Positions 1-8,565 of a DNA stretch of 64,000 nucleotides are shown here, piece after piece. This DNA is from Streptomyces chartreusis (lineage in GTDB: Bacteria; Actinomycetota; Actinomycetes; Streptomycetales; Streptomycetaceae). The DNA lies in contig NZ_CP023689.1 of the NCBI RefSeq assembly GCF_008704715.1, positions 5,394,001 to 5,458,000 on the forward strand, read 5' to 3'. Under the pieces are notes generated by a model, which saw only the letters and a program-made list of their open reading frames with translations, had not been told where the DNA came from and did no database searches. The position numbers and the translations under genes are program-made. Every line of letters begins with the position of its first letter. Position 1 is the first letter of the stretch.

Positions 1-2494
1 ACAGCGACTCGCCGGTCAGGACGGCGGCCTGCATGGTGGCGAGGGTCTCGGCGGGGGTGGTGCGGGGCAGCTCGCCGCCGGTCATCGCGGTGGCCGCCCC
101 GCTCGGCTTGCGCGGTGTCGTGGAGGCGAGGTCGCCCGCCCGGATCGCGCGGACCGCGGCGGCCAGCAGCGTGGCGTCCGGCGTCGGCGGGCCGTCCGGG
201 ACCGGCTCGGGGGCCGAGCGCGGCGGGGTGCGGTGGGCGTCGGCGCGGGTGATCAGGACGTCGCCCTCCGCCGACTCTGCGGCCGGCGCGAAGCCCATCG
301 CGCGCAGGCCCTCCAGCAGGCCCGCCGGGTCCGCCTGGGCGGCCAGCACGGTCGGCGCCAGCCGGCGCAGCCGCAGACCGGCGGCCCGCTTGTCGGCGAG
401 GATCTCGTTCAGCACCGCGTCGTCGTCGCAGCGGACGTACGCCGACGCGGCGCCCACCCGCAGATGGCCGTGCCTGCGCGCCACGTCGTCGATCAGATAC
501 GCCAGCGGCTGCGGCACCGGGGTACGGGAGTGCTCGGCGAGGAAGGCGTGCAGGTCGGAGGCGCTGCGCCCGGCGTCAAGCGCGCGGCGCACCGAGCCCG
601 GCGTGAACCGGTAAACCGTCGCGCCGCCCTTGGACTCGACGTCCGCGAGCACACCCAGCGTGTCGGCGAGCGGCCGCCGCAACGGCCCCGGCGCCACGGC
701 CGTCAGGTCGGCCTGGAGCAGGACGTGGTCCAGCGGCTCGGGCAGCAGCGGGGCGAGCAGCCGGGCCGCGGCAGCGGAGGCGACGGCCTGCTCGACGGGA
801 GAGAGCGGCTCGGACGGGCCCGCCGGGCGGGGGTGCTCGTGATGGACGGGGAGCTTGTCGCCGGGGCCGGTGGAGGCGCCGGCGGGCGGGGTCGGCCCCG
901 CGGGGGTGGCGTCGTGAGTGGTCGCCGTGGTCGGGTCGGTGGTTGCCCCGGTCGGGCCGGTGGCCGACGGCCCGGTGCTCCGGCCCCGGCCTCCCGGCTG
1001 CCCGCCGGGCCCCGCCTCGGGCGCCCCCAGCAGCGCCCGCCCCTGCGCCGACAGTGCCCCTCGGCCCGTCACGCCGAGCAGTTCCGCCTCGTTCAGCGTC
1101 CACCGGGCGAGCCGGGCGCGCAGGTCGTCGTCGCGCTGCGGGCCGCGCAGCGGACGCTCCCAGCGCAGCCGGGCCAGCACCGACTCGGGCGCCGGGGACG
1201 CGCCCTGCGGCAGTCCGGCGAGCAGCGTCAGCACCCGGTGCCGCACCTCGGGCGCGGCGGAGCGGTCCAGGCCGGGGCCCAGCGCCGACAACGTACGGTC
1301 CTTGGCGTCCCGCCCGCCGACCACGCCCGCCGTCCGCGTCGCCGCGAGCCACGACTCCGCGAGCCGGGCCCAGCGCTCGGCGGCGGGCTGCTCCAGCCAC
1401 TCGTCGTAGGCGGGCGTCGCCGCGAACCGTTCGTCGGCCTCGCCGTCGGAGGCCAGCAGGCCCGCCGCGTAGGCGAGTTCGGTCCAGAAGGCGGCCACCG
1501 GCTCGGGCACGTCGAGGGCGACGGCGGTGCGCTTGAGGTCGCGCACGCTCAGACCGCCGGCGCGCAGCACCGCGGGCCCGCCCTCGTGCCAGTCCTTCAG
1601 CAGCTCCTCGACGGTGGCCAGCGCGGTGTACGCCTGCCCCGCCGCCGTCGTGTCCACAACCTGTGGACCGTGCGTCGAGGCCGGCTCGACGGGCGGCGGC
1701 AGCGGCTCGGTGGCGCGGTGCGCGCGGCCGGAGCGCAGGTGCAGGGCCACCTCGCGGGGGAGTACGACCGTGCCGGGCGCCGTCGGCAGCAGGAGGCCGC
1801 GGTCGAGGAGCCAGCGCAGGCGGGCCGCGGGGTCGGCGGTGACCTGGCCGTACGGCGGCCCCCAGACCAGCCGGGCGAGGACCTCGCGGGACTCCTCCGG
1901 GGCGTGGGCGAGCAGCGCCGTCATGCGTGTGCGGTCGGTGAACAGCGCGGTGAGCGCCGACACCGCGGACACCGCGTCGTGGGTCGACGGCAGCCCGGCC
2001 GTGGTGACGATCTCCTGGATACGGCCCGGCGACATGCCCGCCGTCGCCTCCTGCACGGTCGGCCCGAGGCCCGTGGGGGAGGGGTGCTGCGGGGAGGGCG
2101 TGAGCAGCTCGCGCGCCGTGCGCACCAGGCGCAGCCGGTCGTCGGCGCCCCACACCAGGGCCTGCTCGCGCAGGGTGCCCAGGGCGTGCGGCAGCGCTCC
2201 GGTGACCACCGGGTCGCCCTCGTCGCCGGCCATCAGGGCGAGCAGCTCGTCGTAAGTCGCCGGGTCCGTCGCCACGGCCAGCGCCTCCGCCGTCTGCAAC
2301 GCGAAACGGTCCAGCCGCTCCAGGGCGCGCACCACCGAGGCCCGGGTGCCGGCGCGGGTCGCCAGCTGGGTCAGGTCGGTCGGGACGGGGGTGATGAGGT
2401 CGGGCCGGCTGCGCAGAAGCATGGTCAGCGAGGCGTCGTCCCGCACACGGAGATCCTCCGCGAGGGAACGGGGCGGTGTGGCCGGGTCGCTCAT
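1..2494 (-). CDS. Helicase-associated (XPB/Ssl2 N-terminal-like) protein, C-terminus beyond window
   Basis: Begins at ATG 2494 and reads open through position 1, so at least 831 residues are present and the C-terminal end is missing. The N-terminus (MSDPATPPRSLAEDLRVRDD, then an alpha-helical LxxLA-rich region) and the whole all-helical layout with many winged-helix-like blocks resemble the actinobacterial proteins annotated as helicase-associated, carrying the XPB/Ssl2-like N-terminal domain. No Walker A or DEAD motif is visible in the part present, so a motor function is not shown. A Pro/Thr/Gly-rich low-complexity linker lies near residues 495-550 (about 850-1010 in DNA). Transcribed divergently from the PstS-like gene at 2703. 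The family assignment is from memory of similar proteins and is moderately secure; the molecular role is not known to me. Confidence 0.75.
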   Translation of the reverse strand, partial: MSDPATPPRSLAEDLRVRDDASLTMLLRSRPDLITPVPTDLTQLATRAGTRASVVRALERLDRFALQTAEALAVATDPATYDELLALMAGDEGDPVVTGALPHALGTLREQALVWGADDRLRLVRTARELLTPSPQHPSPTGLGPTVQEATAGMSPGRIQEIVTTAGLPSTHDAVSAVSALTALFTDRTRMTALLAHAPEESREVLARLVWGPPYGQVTADPAARLRWLLDRGLLLPTAPGTVVLPREVALHLRSGRAHRATEPLPPPVEPASTHGPQVVDTTAAGQAYTALATVEELLKDWHEGGPAVLRAGGLSVRDLKRTAVALDVPEPVAAFWTELAYAAGLLASDGEADERFAATPAYDEWLEQPAAERWARLAESWLAATRTAGVVGGRDAKDRTLSALGPGLDRSAAPEVRHRVLTLLAGLPQGASPAPESVLARLRWERPLRGPQRDDDLRARLARWTLNEAELLGVTGRGALSAQGRALLGAPEAGPGGQPGGRGRSTGPSATGPTGATTDPTTATTHDATPAGPTPPAGASTGPGDKLPVHHEHPRPAGPSEPLSPVEQAVASAAAARLLAPLLPEPLDHVLLQADLTAVAPGPLRRPLADTLGVLADVESKGGATVYRFTPGSVRRALDAGRSASDLHAFLAEHSRTPVPQPLAYLIDDVARRHGHLRVGAASAYVRCDDDAVLNEILADKRAAGLRLRRLAPTVLAAQADPAGLLEGLRAMGFAPAAESAEGDVLITRADAHRTPPRSAPEPVPDGPPTPDATLLAAAVRAIRAGDLASTTPRKPSGAATAMTGGELPRTTPAETLATMQAAVLTGESL

Positions 2495-2702
2495 CCTGCC
2501 CACGTTAGCGGGTCGCCTCCGGCGGTCGGGCCCACGACTGCGAGGCCGGATCGGGTCCCCCGGGCGAACAGAACGTTTCGCAGATGACCCCCGGATGAAC
2601 ATCGTCCGGAGGATTCCAGTGTCCCTGGCAACACCTCGCCCCCACTGGTCACGCTGGGCTCCCGGTCAACTACTTCACGGCTCAAGGGAATTGGGGGACG
2701 CC

Positions 2703-4343
2703 ATGAGCGAGCAGGCCGAGCAGTGGATCGCGATCCTGAGTCTCGCGTTTCCCGTGGCCGCGTTCCTGTGGGAGTTCGCCGTCGTCGGCCGCAAGCGGCT
2801 CGGCTACCGGGTGCAGATGGACACCCTCGCCGCGGACGCGGCCGACAAGCCGTACGCCGACGTGCTCGGGGACATGCGGCACGACGGCCACCAGCTCAAG
2901 GATCCCTCGTTCGTCCTGCTGCGCATCGAGAACGCCGGATCGACCAAGATCGTCTCCGAGGACTACCTGGCCGACCCCGCCGACCCCTACGGCATCAAGG
3001 TCACCTTCCGCGACCGCCGCGTCGCCGCCGTGGTCCTCACCGACCCCAGCAACAACGCGCTGCGCGACTTCTTCTTCGAGGAGGTCACGGAGGGCGACAG
3101 CGTCCGCACCGTCGCCAAGCCCGGCTTCCGCCGCAACAACAACGCGGTCGACCGCACCGGCACCATCAGGCTCCCGAAGGTGACGCTGCCCCGCGGCGCC
3201 GAGTACAAGGTGCTCGTCGTGCTGGAACGCTGGCCCGCGGACACCGGCACCGACCCCTTCCCGGACCCCGTCGTCCAGGGCACCGACGGACAGGAGCGCT
3301 GGTACGACCCGCTGATCCGGCTGCTGAGGCTGAAGGCGACCAGGACCGAGAGCCATGTCTTCGCCTCCCGGCCCGCCTGGTGGGTCATCTGGATCCTGAT
3401 CGCGGCCGTCGCCGTACAGGCCAACTTCACGCTCTTCGTCCGCGAGGACAAGCGGCCCCCGCTGGACTGCGTCAAGGGCACCCTGTACCTGCACGGCTCC
3501 ACCGCCTTCGCGCCCGCGGTCAGGGCCGCCGCCCAGGACTACCTCGCGCGGTGCGACGGCGCGGACGTGCACATCCCGCTCGCCGACGACACCTTCAAGG
3601 GCAGCACCGACGGCGTCACCGACCTCGACAAGGCCGGCAAGGAGGCCGGGATCCCCGTCGGAGAGGGCCTGCGCGACCACCTCGCCTTCACCGACGGCCT
3701 CGCCTCCGACGGCCACCCCCGGCTGATCCCCAGACCCGTCGCGCTCTCCGTCTTCACCCTCGTCGTCAACAAGGACGCCGGCGTGGAGAACCTGAAACTG
3801 GACCAGATACGGGACGTCTTCGCGGGCCGCGTGAAGAACTGGTCCGACATCGGCGGCAACGACGTACCCGTCCACCTGGTCAACCGCGACCCCGGCTCGG
3901 GCACCCGCAGCACCCTCGTCGCCAAGGTCCTCGCCGGCAAGGAACCGCCCCAGTTCACCGAGACCGACTGCGCCGCCCTCGACCCGAAGCGGTACGGCCG
4001 CTGCGAGGTCACCAGCACCGACACCATGCTGAACACCACCGCCTCGACCCCCGGCGCCGTCGGCTACAGCGAGGCCACCGCCGTGGCCGGCCACCGGGCC
4101 GCGGACGGGCTGGTCAAGGTCACGATCGACGGCAGGCAACCGACCGCGGAGGGCGTCGGGGCCACCAACTACCCGTACTGGCAGACCGAGTTCGCCTACA
4201 CCTACGGAGAGGCCCCGGCCGGCTCCGTCGCCGCGGCCTTCCTGAACTTCCTCACCCAGCAGAGCGGCCGCGACATCCTCCGCGATCACGGCCACGGCCT
4301 GTGCTCCGAAGTGCAGAACTCGGGCGAGTGCCGCCCGGCCTGA
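2703..4343 (+). CDS. Membrane-anchored PstS-like substrate-binding protein
   Basis: 546 residues from ATG 2703, behind a GGGGGACG ribosome site. A first hydrophobic segment lies at residues 7-27 (WIAILSLAFPVAAFLWEFAV). A soluble region follows, then a second membrane segment at about 222-243 (WWVIWILIAAVAVQANFTLF). The rest, residues 258-546, is a periplasmic-binding-protein fold of the PstS type: it opens with LYLHGSTAFAPAV and has the VNRDPGSGTRS anion-binding loop, the DQIRDVFAGRVKNWSDIGG helix and a TPGAVGYSEA stretch, all typical of phosphate-binding PstS. Unlike true PstS it has no lipobox, and no pst transporter genes lie beside it. The binding domain therefore probably faces outward as a sensor or scavenger, which is inference. 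The N-terminal domain resembles nothing I can name. Confidence 0.82.
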   Translation: MSEQAEQWIAILSLAFPVAAFLWEFAVVGRKRLGYRVQMDTLAADAADKPYADVLGDMRHDGHQLKDPSFVLLRIENAGSTKIVSEDYLADPADPYGIKVTFRDRRVAAVVLTDPSNNALRDFFFEEVTEGDSVRTVAKPGFRRNNNAVDRTGTIRLPKVTLPRGAEYKVLVVLERWPADTGTDPFPDPVVQGTDGQERWYDPLIRLLRLKATRTESHVFASRPAWWVIWILIAAVAVQANFTLFVREDKRPPLDCVKGTLYLHGSTAFAPAVRAAAQDYLARCDGADVHIPLADDTFKGSTDGVTDLDKAGKEAGIPVGEGLRDHLAFTDGLASDGHPRLIPRPVALSVFTLVVNKDAGVENLKLDQIRDVFAGRVKNWSDIGGNDVPVHLVNRDPGSGTRSTLVAKVLAGKEPPQFTETDCAALDPKRYGRCEVTSTDTMLNTTASTPGAVGYSEATAVAGHRAADGLVKVTIDGRQPTAEGVGATNYPYWQTEFAYTYGEAPAGSVAAAFLNFLTQQSGRDILRDHGHGLCSEVQNSGECRPA

Positions 4344-4417
4344 GCCACCTCACCTGTCCTGTCCTGCGCTAACGTCGTCCCCCGGGCATCCAACGCACGC
4401 ACCCCGGAGGGGACTTC

Positions 4418-5428
4418 GTGGGGATCGAGAGCGACCAGGTCGTCTACGAGTATCTGAGCCGCGTCGGCGACGTGGCGCAGCAACGGCAGCTGCCGTCGTC
4501 CACCCGTATGCGCCTGGTGAACGAACTTCGCGGCGAGATCGACCGGCGGCGTGCCAAGGCGCCCGTCGACAACCCCGCCGCCGTCCGCCGCATCATCGCC
4601 CGCCTCGGCACCCCGGACGAGGTCGTCACGGCCGCCGGGGGTACCTCCTCAGGGGGAGGCACCGCCTCCGCCCCGCGGCCGCCGGTCGCCCCCGTGCCCG
4701 TACAGCCGACGAGCCGCGACGAGGACGCCGGTGAGAGGCGCCCCAAGGGGCGGCTGCGCCGGATCGTGCCGCGCCCGCGGCCCGCCGAGCCCACCGCGGC
4801 CCGCGACGACGCGCCCGCGCCGCCTCATCTCGCGAGCACCGCGGACCTCGGCGACAGCGCCGTCCAGCCGGACTGGTGGCGGGTCGACAGCAGCCCCTTC
4901 GGCCCCGGCGAGGACGTCCCGGGGTTCGTCGGCGGCATCGAGATCCCGGAGATGCTCAGGCGCCCACCCGCGAAGGACGAGACGCCGAGGAAGCCGGAGC
5001 CCGTCGAGGAGCCGGCCGCACTGGAGAAGGCCGAGGAGGACGAGTCGAAAGGCCGCCGCCGCTTCCTCCGCCGGCCCACCCTGCCCTCCGGCCGCTGGAG
5101 CAACCCGCTCCTGCTCATCGCCGCCGCCCTGCTCGTCGCCGGCGCCGTCCTCGGCAACCTCCTCGCCCTGCTCCTCGGCTGGCTCATCGCCTGGGGCTCG
5201 CGCCGGCTCAGCGACGCCGAGACCAAGTGGGCGGTGATCATCCTGCCCGCCCTCTCCCTCACCGCGGGCGTGGTCTGGCTCTGGGGCCGCACCAACGACC
5301 GCTGGGGTGCCCCCATCACCGAGGGCCACACGAACACCGCGATCGCCGAAACCTGGCCCTGGGTCCTGAGGGCCGCGGCGGTGGCATCGGCCCTGTTCAT
5401 CGTCTGGCGCTCACAGAAGCAGCGGTAA
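4418..5428 (+). CDS. Membrane protein with N-terminal HAAS-like domain
   Basis: 336 residues from GTG 4418, preceded by GGAGGGGAC. Residues 1-75 (VVYEYLSRVGDVAQQRQLPS ... RRIIARLGTPDEVV) look like the short helical HAAS/DUF1700-type domain that often couples membrane proteins to PadR regulators. Residues 76-225 are a charged, proline-rich linker, and about 228-330 hold three to four membrane segments. The coding sequence near 4637-4670 carries a small palindromic repeat (GGGGGTACCTCC then GGGGGAGGCACC) that is translated as a Gly/Ser/Thr stretch and looks like an inserted dispersed element. No PadR gene is adjacent. Function unknown; conserved in Streptomyces as far as I recall. Confidence 0.75.
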   Translation: MGIESDQVVYEYLSRVGDVAQQRQLPSSTRMRLVNELRGEIDRRRAKAPVDNPAAVRRIIARLGTPDEVVTAAGGTSSGGGTASAPRPPVAPVPVQPTSRDEDAGERRPKGRLRRIVPRPRPAEPTAARDDAPAPPHLASTADLGDSAVQPDWWRVDSSPFGPGEDVPGFVGGIEIPEMLRRPPAKDETPRKPEPVEEPAALEKAEEDESKGRRRFLRRPTLPSGRWSNPLLLIAAALLVAGAVLGNLLALLLGWLIAWGSRRLSDAETKWAVIILPALSLTAGVVWLWGRTNDRWGAPITEGHTNTAIAETWPWVLRAAAVASALFIVWRSQKQR

Positions 5429-5459
5429 CTCTCCGACGGGGGTCGAGGTGGCCCACCCA

Positions 5460-5489
5460 GGGGCGCGGGGAACTGCGCGACAAGCCACG
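5460..5489 (+). repeat. Dispersed Streptomyces intergenic repeat, copy 1
   Basis: GGGGCGCGGGGAACTGCGCG followed by ACAAGCCACGA, 31 bases after the stop of the preceding gene. The same core recurs at 21961 and 54161 and in opposite orientation at 44506 and 44584. See the finding on this repeat family. Confidence 0.8.
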
Positions 5490-5591
5490 AATCACCCGCA
5501 GCCGCCATGCGACGAGCAGGCCCGAGGCGCTGGGCGCACATCACACCCACCCGGCGTCTGCCGACACGGCCACCTGGGCACAATGGCCCAT

Positions 5592-6209
5592 ATGGCACTC
5601 ACCGTCGGCTTCGACCTCGACATGACCCTCATCGACTCCCGCCCCGGCATCCACGCCTGCTACGTCGCGCTGGCCGAACGCACAGGGACATACATCGACG
5701 CCGACCTGGCGATCACCCGCCTCGGCCCGCCGCTGGAGGAGGAGCTGATCAACTGGTTCCCCGCGGAGCGGACCGCGGCGATCGCCGACCAGTACCGCGA
5801 GATGTACCCGGCGATCGCCATCACCGCGACGCCCGCCATGCCCGGCGCCCGTGAGGCGATAGCCGCCGTACGCGCCGCCGGCGGCCGCGCGATCGTCGTC
5901 ACCGCGAAGTACGAGCCGAACGCCAAGCTGCACCTGGAACACCTCGGCATCGACCCGGACGCGGTCATCGGCAACCTCTGGGCCGAGCAGAAGGCCGAGG
6001 CCCTGCGCGAGTACGGCGCGAGCATCTACGTCGGCGACCACCAGGGCGACATCCGTGCCGCCCGCGCCGCCGACACCCTCGCGGTCACGGTGGCGACCGG
6101 GCCGTACAGCGCCGAGGAACTCGGCGCGCTCGGCGCCGATGTCGTCCTCGCGGATCTCACGAAGTTCCCGGACTGGCTCGCCGGTTACCTCGAGGCGCCG
6201 CGCGCCTGA
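5592..6209 (+). CDS. HAD-superfamily hydrolase (phosphoglycolate-phosphatase-like)
   Basis: 205 residues. The HAD nucleophile motif I is GFDLDMTLID at the N-terminus (Asp nucleophile and the Asp two residues on), with motif II IVVTAK, Lys in AEQKAEALREYG and motif IV VGDHQGDIRAAR. The cap insertion between motifs I and II is small and helical, as in the Gph/beta-phosphoglucomutase branch. The methionine replacing the usual Gly/Ala in DLDMTL is ordinary for this subgroup. The start may be ATG 5592 or ATG 5583 (MAHMAL); neither has a clear ribosome site, so the gene may be leaderless. The substrate cannot be read from sequence. The 3' end overlaps the convergent small membrane gene by 25 bases. 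Confidence 0.85.
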   Translation: MALTVGFDLDMTLIDSRPGIHACYVALAERTGTYIDADLAITRLGPPLEEELINWFPAERTAAIADQYREMYPAIAITATPAMPGAREAIAAVRAAGGRAIVVTAKYEPNAKLHLEHLGIDPDAVIGNLWAEQKAEALREYGASIYVGDHQGDIRAARAADTLAVTVATGPYSAEELGALGADVVLADLTKFPDWLAGYLEAPRA

Positions 6210-6436
6210 CGCCTTCCGGCCGCGATCGATCGGAACACTCCGGCGCCGGCGACGAGGAATCCGACGCCCATCAACATGCTCAATCCGAACATGTATGTCG
6301 GAAATGGCGTCGTGCCGAGCAGGAACGGGGCCACCGTGACCAGAGTGGCCACAGCACCGATGAAGAACAGGACCGCGCCGGCACGGATCAGTCGGTCGCC
6401 GGGAGCGGCGGAATTCGTTTGGGTTTTGTCACGCAC
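6185..6436 (-). CDS. Small two-helix membrane protein
   Basis: 83 residues from GTG 6436. There are two hydrophobic helices, about residues 17-40 (IRAGAVLFFIGAVATLVTVA) and 48-69 (MFGLSMLMGVGFLVAGAGVF), with a short basic tail (RRQARGASR). It is divergent from the cold-shock gene and shares with it a 165-base control region containing a strong palindrome (6445-6471). Function unknown. The GC content and the clean hydrophobic pattern support a real gene rather than a shadow of the HAD gene, which it overlaps tail to tail. Confidence 0.6.
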   Translation of the reverse strand: MRDKTQTNSAAPGDRLIRAGAVLFFIGAVATLVTVAPFLLGTTPFPTYMFGLSMLMGVGFLVAGAGVFRSIAAGRRQARGASR

Positions 6437-6444
6437 CGGACCAG

Positions 6445-6471
6445 GGTAGTTCCCTGCGCGAGGGAACTACC
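6445..6471. promoter_or_regulatory. Perfect 11-bp inverted repeat in divergent promoter region
   Basis: GGTAGTTCCCT, 5-base spacer GCGCG, then AGGGAACTACC. It lies 9 bases upstream of the small membrane protein start and 130 bases upstream of the cold-shock start. It could be an operator or a hairpin in the leader of the leftward transcript. The regulator is unknown. Confidence 0.6.
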
Positions 6472-6481
6472 GGGCGACGTC

Positions 6482-6509
6482 TTGTCACCCGCCCGGGGAC
6501 CATTAGCCT
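6482..6509 (+). promoter_or_regulatory. Probable promoter of the cold-shock gene, with leader hairpin downstream
   Basis: TTGTCA (6482-6487), 16-base spacer, TAGCCT (6504-6509), a fair match to the Streptomyces housekeeping consensus. The predicted transcript would begin near 6516, immediately before an 8-bp hairpin GCGGGTCG-TGGT-CGACCCGC at 6518-6537. It then carries an AT-richer leader to the GTG at 6602. Structured leaders are common on cold-shock mRNAs; that this one is thermoresponsive is inference. Confidence 0.4.
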
Positions 6510-6601
6510 TGGTACCGGCGGGTCGTGGTCGACCCGCTGTAGTGCTATCAAGAGCCGTTTTCCGAAGCAGTTTTCCGACGAGTACGAGGACGAGGACAGA
6601 C

Positions 6602-6985
6602 GTGCCTACCGGCAAGGTCAAGTGGTTCAACAGCGAGAAGGGCTTCGGCTTTCTCTCCCGCGACGACGGCGGTGACGTCTTCGTTCATTCCTCGGTCCTC
6701 CCCGCCGGAGTTGACGGACTCAAGCCGGGACAGCGGGTGGAGTTCGGAGTCGTCGCCGGTCAGCGTGGTGACCAGGCACTCTCGGTCGTCATTCTCGATC
6801 CGACCCCGTCCGTCGCGGCCGCCCAGCGCAAGAAGCCGGACGAGCTCGCGTCCATCGTCCAGGATCTGACGACCCTCCTGGAGAACATCACGCCGATGCT
6901 GGAGCGGGGCCGCTATCCCGAGAAGACCGCCGGCAAGAAGATCGCCGGTCTGCTTCGCGCGGTCGCCGACCAGCTCGACGTATAG
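6602..6985 (+). CDS. Cold-shock domain protein with C-terminal helical extension
   Basis: 127 residues from GTG 6602. Residues 1-68 form a cold-shock domain with RNP1-like KWFNSEKGFGFL and RNP2-like DVFVHSS, the single-strand nucleic-acid binding faces. Residues 69-127 are an extra helical tail (PDELASIVQDLTTLLENITP ... KIAGLLRAVADQLDV), roughly doubling the usual 67-residue CspA length. Streptomyces genomes carry several Csps, and one long form like this sits beside the menaquinone genes. Likely an RNA chaperone; the tail may mediate dimerisation, which is inference. Convergent with mqnD. Confidence 0.92.
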   Translation: MPTGKVKWFNSEKGFGFLSRDDGGDVFVHSSVLPAGVDGLKPGQRVEFGVVAGQRGDQALSVVILDPTPSVAAAQRKKPDELASIVQDLTTLLENITPMLERGRYPEKTAGKKIAGLLRAVADQLDV

Positions 6986-7025
6986 AGCGAGGACCCGCCG
7001 GGAACCTGGCGGATTCCAGGGATTT

Positions 7026-7874
7026 CTAGAGGAAATCCAGTGCACCCGGGCCGAGGGGCGGTACCAGTCCCTCGGCCGCGGCACGTGTGAGCAGTCCGCG
7101 TACGGCGGCATAGCCGTCCTCGCCGAGGTCGGCCGTGAACTCGTTGACGTACAGGCCGATGTGCTGGTCCGCGACGGCCGGGTCCATCTCCTGGGCGTGC
7201 TCCATGACGTAGGCGCGGGAGGCCTCGGGGTCGTCCCAGGCGGCGCGCACCGACGTACGGATGGAGTCCGCGAGACCGGTCAGCGTCCCGGCTCCCAGCG
7301 ACCGCTTGGCGATGATCGCCCCCAGCGGGATCGGCAGCCCGGTGGTGTCCTCCCAGTGCTCGCCCATGTCGGCAAGCTTGTTGAGCCCGTAGTTCCGGTA
7401 CGTGAAACGCGCCTCGTGGATGACGAGTCCCGCGTCGACCTTCCCGTCCCGCACCGCCGGCATGATCTCGTGGAACGGCATCACCACGATCTCGCCGACC
7501 CCGCCGGGGATCGTGTCGGCGGCCCACAGCCGGAACAGCAGATACGCCGTCGACCGCTCGCTCGGCACCGCGACCGTGCGGCCCGTCAGATCGACGCCCG
7601 CCTCCCGCGTCAGCACCAGCGGCCCGCAGCCCCGGCCCAGCGCACCGCCGCAGGGCAGCAGCGTGTACTCGTCGAGGACGTACGGCAGCACCGCGTACGA
7701 CACCTTCAGCACGTCGAACTCGCCGCGCTCGGCCATGCCGTTGGTGATGTCGATGTCCGCGAAGGTGACGTCCAGCGCGGGGCCGCCGGGGACGCGGCCG
7801 TGCGCGAGGGCGTCGAAGACGAAGGTGTCGTTCGGGCAGGGGGAGTACGCGATCTTCAGCGGCTCACTGGTCAT
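7026..7874 (-). CDS. mqnD: 1,4-dihydroxy-6-naphthoate synthase MqnD
   Basis: 282 residues from ATG 7874. The protein begins LKIAYSPCPNDTFVFDALAH, a signature of MqnD, and continues with VSYAVLPYVLDEY, CGGALGRGCGPL and the VDAGLVIHEARFTY stretch containing the catalytic-site histidine. In the futalosine route to menaquinone, MqnD converts cyclic de-hypoxanthinylfutalosine to 1,4-dihydroxy-6-naphthoate. The start overlaps the end of mqnB by 11 bases, so the two are translationally coupled. Length and motifs match the family fully. Confidence 0.96.
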   Translation of the reverse strand: MTSEPLKIAYSPCPNDTFVFDALAHGRVPGGPALDVTFADIDITNGMAERGEFDVLKVSYAVLPYVLDEYTLLPCGGALGRGCGPLVLTREAGVDLTGRTVAVPSERSTAYLLFRLWAADTIPGGVGEIVVMPFHEIMPAVRDGKVDAGLVIHEARFTYRNYGLNKLADMGEHWEDTTGLPIPLGAIIAKRSLGAGTLTGLADSIRTSVRAAWDDPEASRAYVMEHAQEMDPAVADQHIGLYVNEFTADLGEDGYAAVRGLLTRAAAEGLVPPLGPGALDFL

Positions 7875-8565
7875 GTGGGTTCCAACTCTCCAGTACGGGC
7901 GCGAGCTTCCCGAAACCGTCCGCCAGCGCGGCCAGCGCGTCGCCGATGCGCCACACGGCGCGGTCGCGGGGGCCCACCGGGTTGGAGATCGCGCGCAGCT
8001 CCAGCACCGGCGTGCGGTGCGCGCCCGCGGCCTCGGCGACGCCGAAGCCCTCCATGGCCTCGGCCAGGGCGGTGGGGTGGCGCTCACGCAGCCACGCGGC
8101 CCGCACGGCGGTGCCGGTCACGGTGGAGACGGTGAGGACGGCGCCGGGGCGGGCGGCGGTGGCGGCCGCGATCTCCCGTACGAGTGCTTCCGGCGGACGG
8201 TGGGTGACGGTGCCGAAGCCCAGCTCGGTGACCGGCAGGAAGCCGTCCGGGGTTTCCGCGCCGAGGTCGGCTGCCGTGATCTCGTCGGCGACGACGAGCG
8301 AGCCGAGGGGGGCGTCGGGGGCGAAGCCGCCCGCTATGCCGGCCGAGACCACCAGGTCGAAGGGGGCGCCTTCGAGGGCGGCCCGGGTGAGGGCGGTGGC
8401 CGTGCCGGCGGCCGCCAGCGCGGGGCCGACACCGGCGGCGATCACCTCGGCGCCGGGCAGTGCGAACGCCCCGGCCACCGCGTCCCGCTCGGCGGGGACC
8501 GCGGTGGCTACGAGAACACGGACGACAGACGTGGTCAGCTGTCCTTTTCCAGCTTGAAGGACCAC
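7864..8565 (-). CDS. mqnB: Futalosine hydrolase MqnB
   Basis: Nucleoside-phosphorylase/MTAN-like fold: VLVATAVPAERDAV at the N-terminus, VVSAGIAGGF, EITAADLGAETPDGF, and EAMEGFGVAEAA with the ribose-binding Met-Glu. MqnB cleaves futalosine to hypoxanthine and de-hypoxanthinylfutalosine, upstream of MqnC and MqnD. The start is uncertain: there is no ATG, GTG 8565 gives 233 residues, and CTG 8538, after AAGGA, gives 224 beginning LTTSVVRV. Either way the gene overlaps the tail of the DUF2771 lipoprotein gene, so lipoprotein-mqnB-mqnD read as one operon. Confidence 0.93.
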   Translation of the reverse strand: MVLQAGKGQLTTSVVRVLVATAVPAERDAVAGAFALPGAEVIAAGVGPALAAAGTATALTRAALEGAPFDLVVSAGIAGGFAPDAPLGSLVVADEITAADLGAETPDGFLPVTELGFGTVTHRPPEALVREIAAATAARPGAVLTVSTVTGTAVRAAWLRERHPTALAEAMEGFGVAEAAGAHRTPVLELRAISNPVGPRDRAVWRIGDALAALADGFGKLAPVLESWNPHDQ

